Shown piece by piece: positions 62,759 through 64,000 of a stretch of DNA of 64,000 nt (within the stretch, counting starts at the first letter, position 1; every line of letters starts with the position of its first letter). The notes below the pieces were generated by a model, which had not been told where the DNA came from, searched no databases, and was given only the letters and a program-made list of their open reading frames with translations. Both the position numbers and the translations under genes were made by a program. The DNA is from Polyangiaceae bacterium (GTDB lineage Bacteria > Myxococcota_A > Polyangia > Polyangiales > Polyangiaceae): contig JADJYE010000032.1 in assembly GCA_016719945.1 (NCBI GenBank), positions 186,001 to 250,000 of the forward strand, written 5' to 3'.

Positions 62759-63892
62759 CTACGCGAGCGCGCGCTCCAGATCCGCGAGCAGATCCGCCTC
62801 GTCCTCCAGGCCGATCGACAGCCTCAAGAGATCGGGGGGCGCGACGCTGCCCTCACCCTCGGCCGTCGCGCGGTGCTCGATCAGGCTCTCCGTGCCGCCG
62901 AGCGACGTCGCTCGGATGAAGACCCGAGCGCGGCTCGCCACCGACAGCGCCCCCTCGGCGCCGCCCTTCACGTGGATGCTGAGCATGCCCCCGAAGCCGC
63001 CGCGCATCTGGCGCGCCGCGACGTCGTGCTGTGGATGCGACGGCAGGCCCGGGTAGCGAACCCGCGTCACCGAAGGCTGCGCCTCTAGCCACCGCGCGAG
63101 CGCGAGCGCCGTCCTCGATTGCCGCTGCACACGCACCGCCAACGTCCTCATCCCGCGCGCGAGCAGCCAGGCCTCGAACGGCCCCAAGATCGCCCCGCCC
63201 CCGCGGCGATGCAGAGCGATCCTCTGCCAGAGCGGCGAGACGTCCTTCGTCACCAGCGCGCCGGCGATGACGTCGGAGTGCCCGTTCAAGTACTTGCTCG
63301 CCGAGTGCATGACGATCTCGGCGCCGAGCTCGAGCGGCCGCGTGATCAGCGGGGTCGCGGCGGTCGAGTCGACGGCGAGCAACGCGCCCGCTGCGCGCGC
63401 GATCTCCGCCGCGGCCGAGATGTCGCTCACCTCCCAGGTTGGGTTGGCGGGCGTCTCGAGCCAGATGAGCCGCGTCTTGCCGCGCCGGACCGCCGCGAAG
63501 AGCGCGTCCGTGTCCCAGCTGTCGACGACGTCGACGTCGAGCCGCCCACCGGTCGCCCACCTCAAGATCCAGCCCTTCAACGCCCAGTACATCGCGCTCG
63601 GCACGACCACGTGCGCGCCGGGCTCGAGGCTCATGAACACCGCCGTGGCGGCGGCCATGCCCGAGGCGAAGACCAGGGCGCGGCTGCCTCCCTCGAGGCG
63701 CGCGAGCGTCGCCTCGGGGTCGAGGTACGCGGGCGAGCCGTCCCGCGCGTAGTCGACGCCGGCGAGCAAGGCGTTGTCCTCGCCGCGCGCGAACGTCGTC
63801 GACATCGCGATGGGCGCGGTGACGTGATCGGTCGCAGCCTGAGTCCTCGTGTGGGCGAGGACCGTGCCTGGGTGGGCGCCCTTGAGCTTCAC
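62759..63892 (-). CDS. Cys/Met-metabolism PLP enzyme (cystathionine gamma-synthase/lyase family)
   Basis: A 377-residue enzyme of normal family length. Key positions: T-R-T-Q near the start, Y-A-R-D-G-S-P and F-A-S-G-M-A-A for PLP phosphate binding, E-T-P-A-N-P (substrate region), D-S-T-A-A-T-P with the Asp that holds the pyridine N, and the PLP-binding Lys in S-A-S-K-Y-L-N-G-H-S-D (about 200). Which reaction (gamma-synthase, gamma-lyase, O-acetylhomoserine sulfhydrylase) cannot be settled. No other Met genes are adjacent. The siroheme reductase that could supply sulfide is about 42 kb away in this window. Confidence 0.88.
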   Translation of the reverse strand: MKLKGAHPGTVLAHTRTQAATDHVTAPIAMSTTFARGEDNALLAGVDYARDGSPAYLDPEATLARLEGGSRALVFASGMAAATAVFMSLEPGAHVVVPSAMYWALKGWILRWATGGRLDVDVVDSWDTDALFAAVRRGKTRLIWLETPANPTWEVSDISAAAEIARAAGALLAVDSTAATPLITRPLELGAEIVMHSASKYLNGHSDVIAGALVTKDVSPLWQRIALHRRGGGAILGPFEAWLLARGMRTLAVRVQRQSRTALALARWLEAQPSVTRVRYPGLPSHPQHDVAARQMRGGFGGMLSIHVKGGAEGALSVASRARVFIRATSLGGTESLIEHRATAEGEGSVAPPDLLRLSIGLEDEADLLADLERALA

Positions 63893-63940
63893 TCGCGCAT
63901 CATAGGACGAACCCGAGCGCGCGCGCCGGCGCTCGCGGGC

Positions 63941-64000
63941 TCAGACCAGCTTGAGCGAGCGGTTGAACATCCAGTGCTGGACCTCTGGCTGCTTGAGGGC
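63941..64000 (-). CDS. Partial gene, C-terminal end only
   Basis: The last 19 codons of a minus-strand frame ending TGA at 63941. It encodes A-L-K-Q-P-E-V-Q-H-W-M-F-N-R-S-L-K-L-V and is open to the window edge. The Trp/Phe/Arg mix looks like a real protein end rather than an off-frame reading, but no family can be named from this length. Confidence 0.4.
   Translation of the reverse strand, partial: ALKQPEVQHWMFNRSLKLV

Overview
The window is GC-rich, densely coded DNA from a predatory or soil-type deltaproteobacterium, most likely a member of the Myxococcota close to the Polyangiales. This is inferred from several traits together: many serine/threonine protein kinases with a C-terminal membrane helix, many lipoproteins with Ala/Ser/Pro-rich linkers, VIT-VWA proteins, MYXO-CTERM-like tails, Cys-rich repeat proteins with PPC domains, and a pilin-like domain of a myxobacterial style. 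No tRNA, rRNA, CRISPR array, insertion sequence or prophage is visible.

Layout. 1-6.8 kb: the end of an outer-membrane barrel gene, a 26-base G run, a membrane-anchored hydrolase, an HU-like protein, a lipoprotein carrying a pilin-like domain, a tandem structured repeat, an AMIN-type lipoprotein and a small lipoprotein. 6.8-10.9 kb: a translationally coupled MoxR-DUF58-transglutaminase operon on the minus strand. 10.9-18.4 kb: a hotdog-fold protein, a deacetylase-like lipoprotein, two small frame-shifted lipoproteins, a VIT-VWA gene that has lost most of its VIT domain, hflX with an acidic insert, and small proteins. 18.4-27 kb: a siroheme nitrite/sulfite reductase with its small partner, an amidase overlapping a protein kinase, an ABC1/UbiB kinase and a cytoplasmic HtrA-like protease. 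27-33.2 kb: a DUF885 peptidase, a YihY/BrkB membrane protein, an 83-residue protein, an ECF-like sigma factor and an intact VIT-VWA protein. 33.2-43.3 kb: a second copy of the structured repeat, then mostly plus-strand exported proteins, an SDR, an Aat/Bpt-type aminoacyltransferase and an esterase. 43.3-52.6 kb: a minus-strand block of an Hsp70-like ATPase, a dynamin-like GTPase, a protein kinase and a long coiled-coil protein. 52.6-64 kb: a halogenase-like flavoprotein, a fatty-acid hydroxylase, two divergent protein kinases, an astacin-like metalloprotease, a solo LysR helix-turn-helix divergent from a methionine aminopeptidase across a clear operator, a small membrane protein and a PLP enzyme.

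The most system-like block is 43,270-52,552. Its Hsp70-like plus dynamin-like GTPase plus coiled-coil composition recalls the enterobacterial SrfA/SrfB/SrfC proteins, here joined by a kinase. Whether it is homologous or merely similar in composition is inference.

A caution applies to the whole window. Four genes carry an apparent single extra base in short homopolymers, and there is a 26-base G run. This pattern fits uncorrected homopolymer errors in the assembly at least as well as real mutation. One such error pair makes two separate genes of the Hsp70/GTPase block look like a single 1,547-codon open frame.
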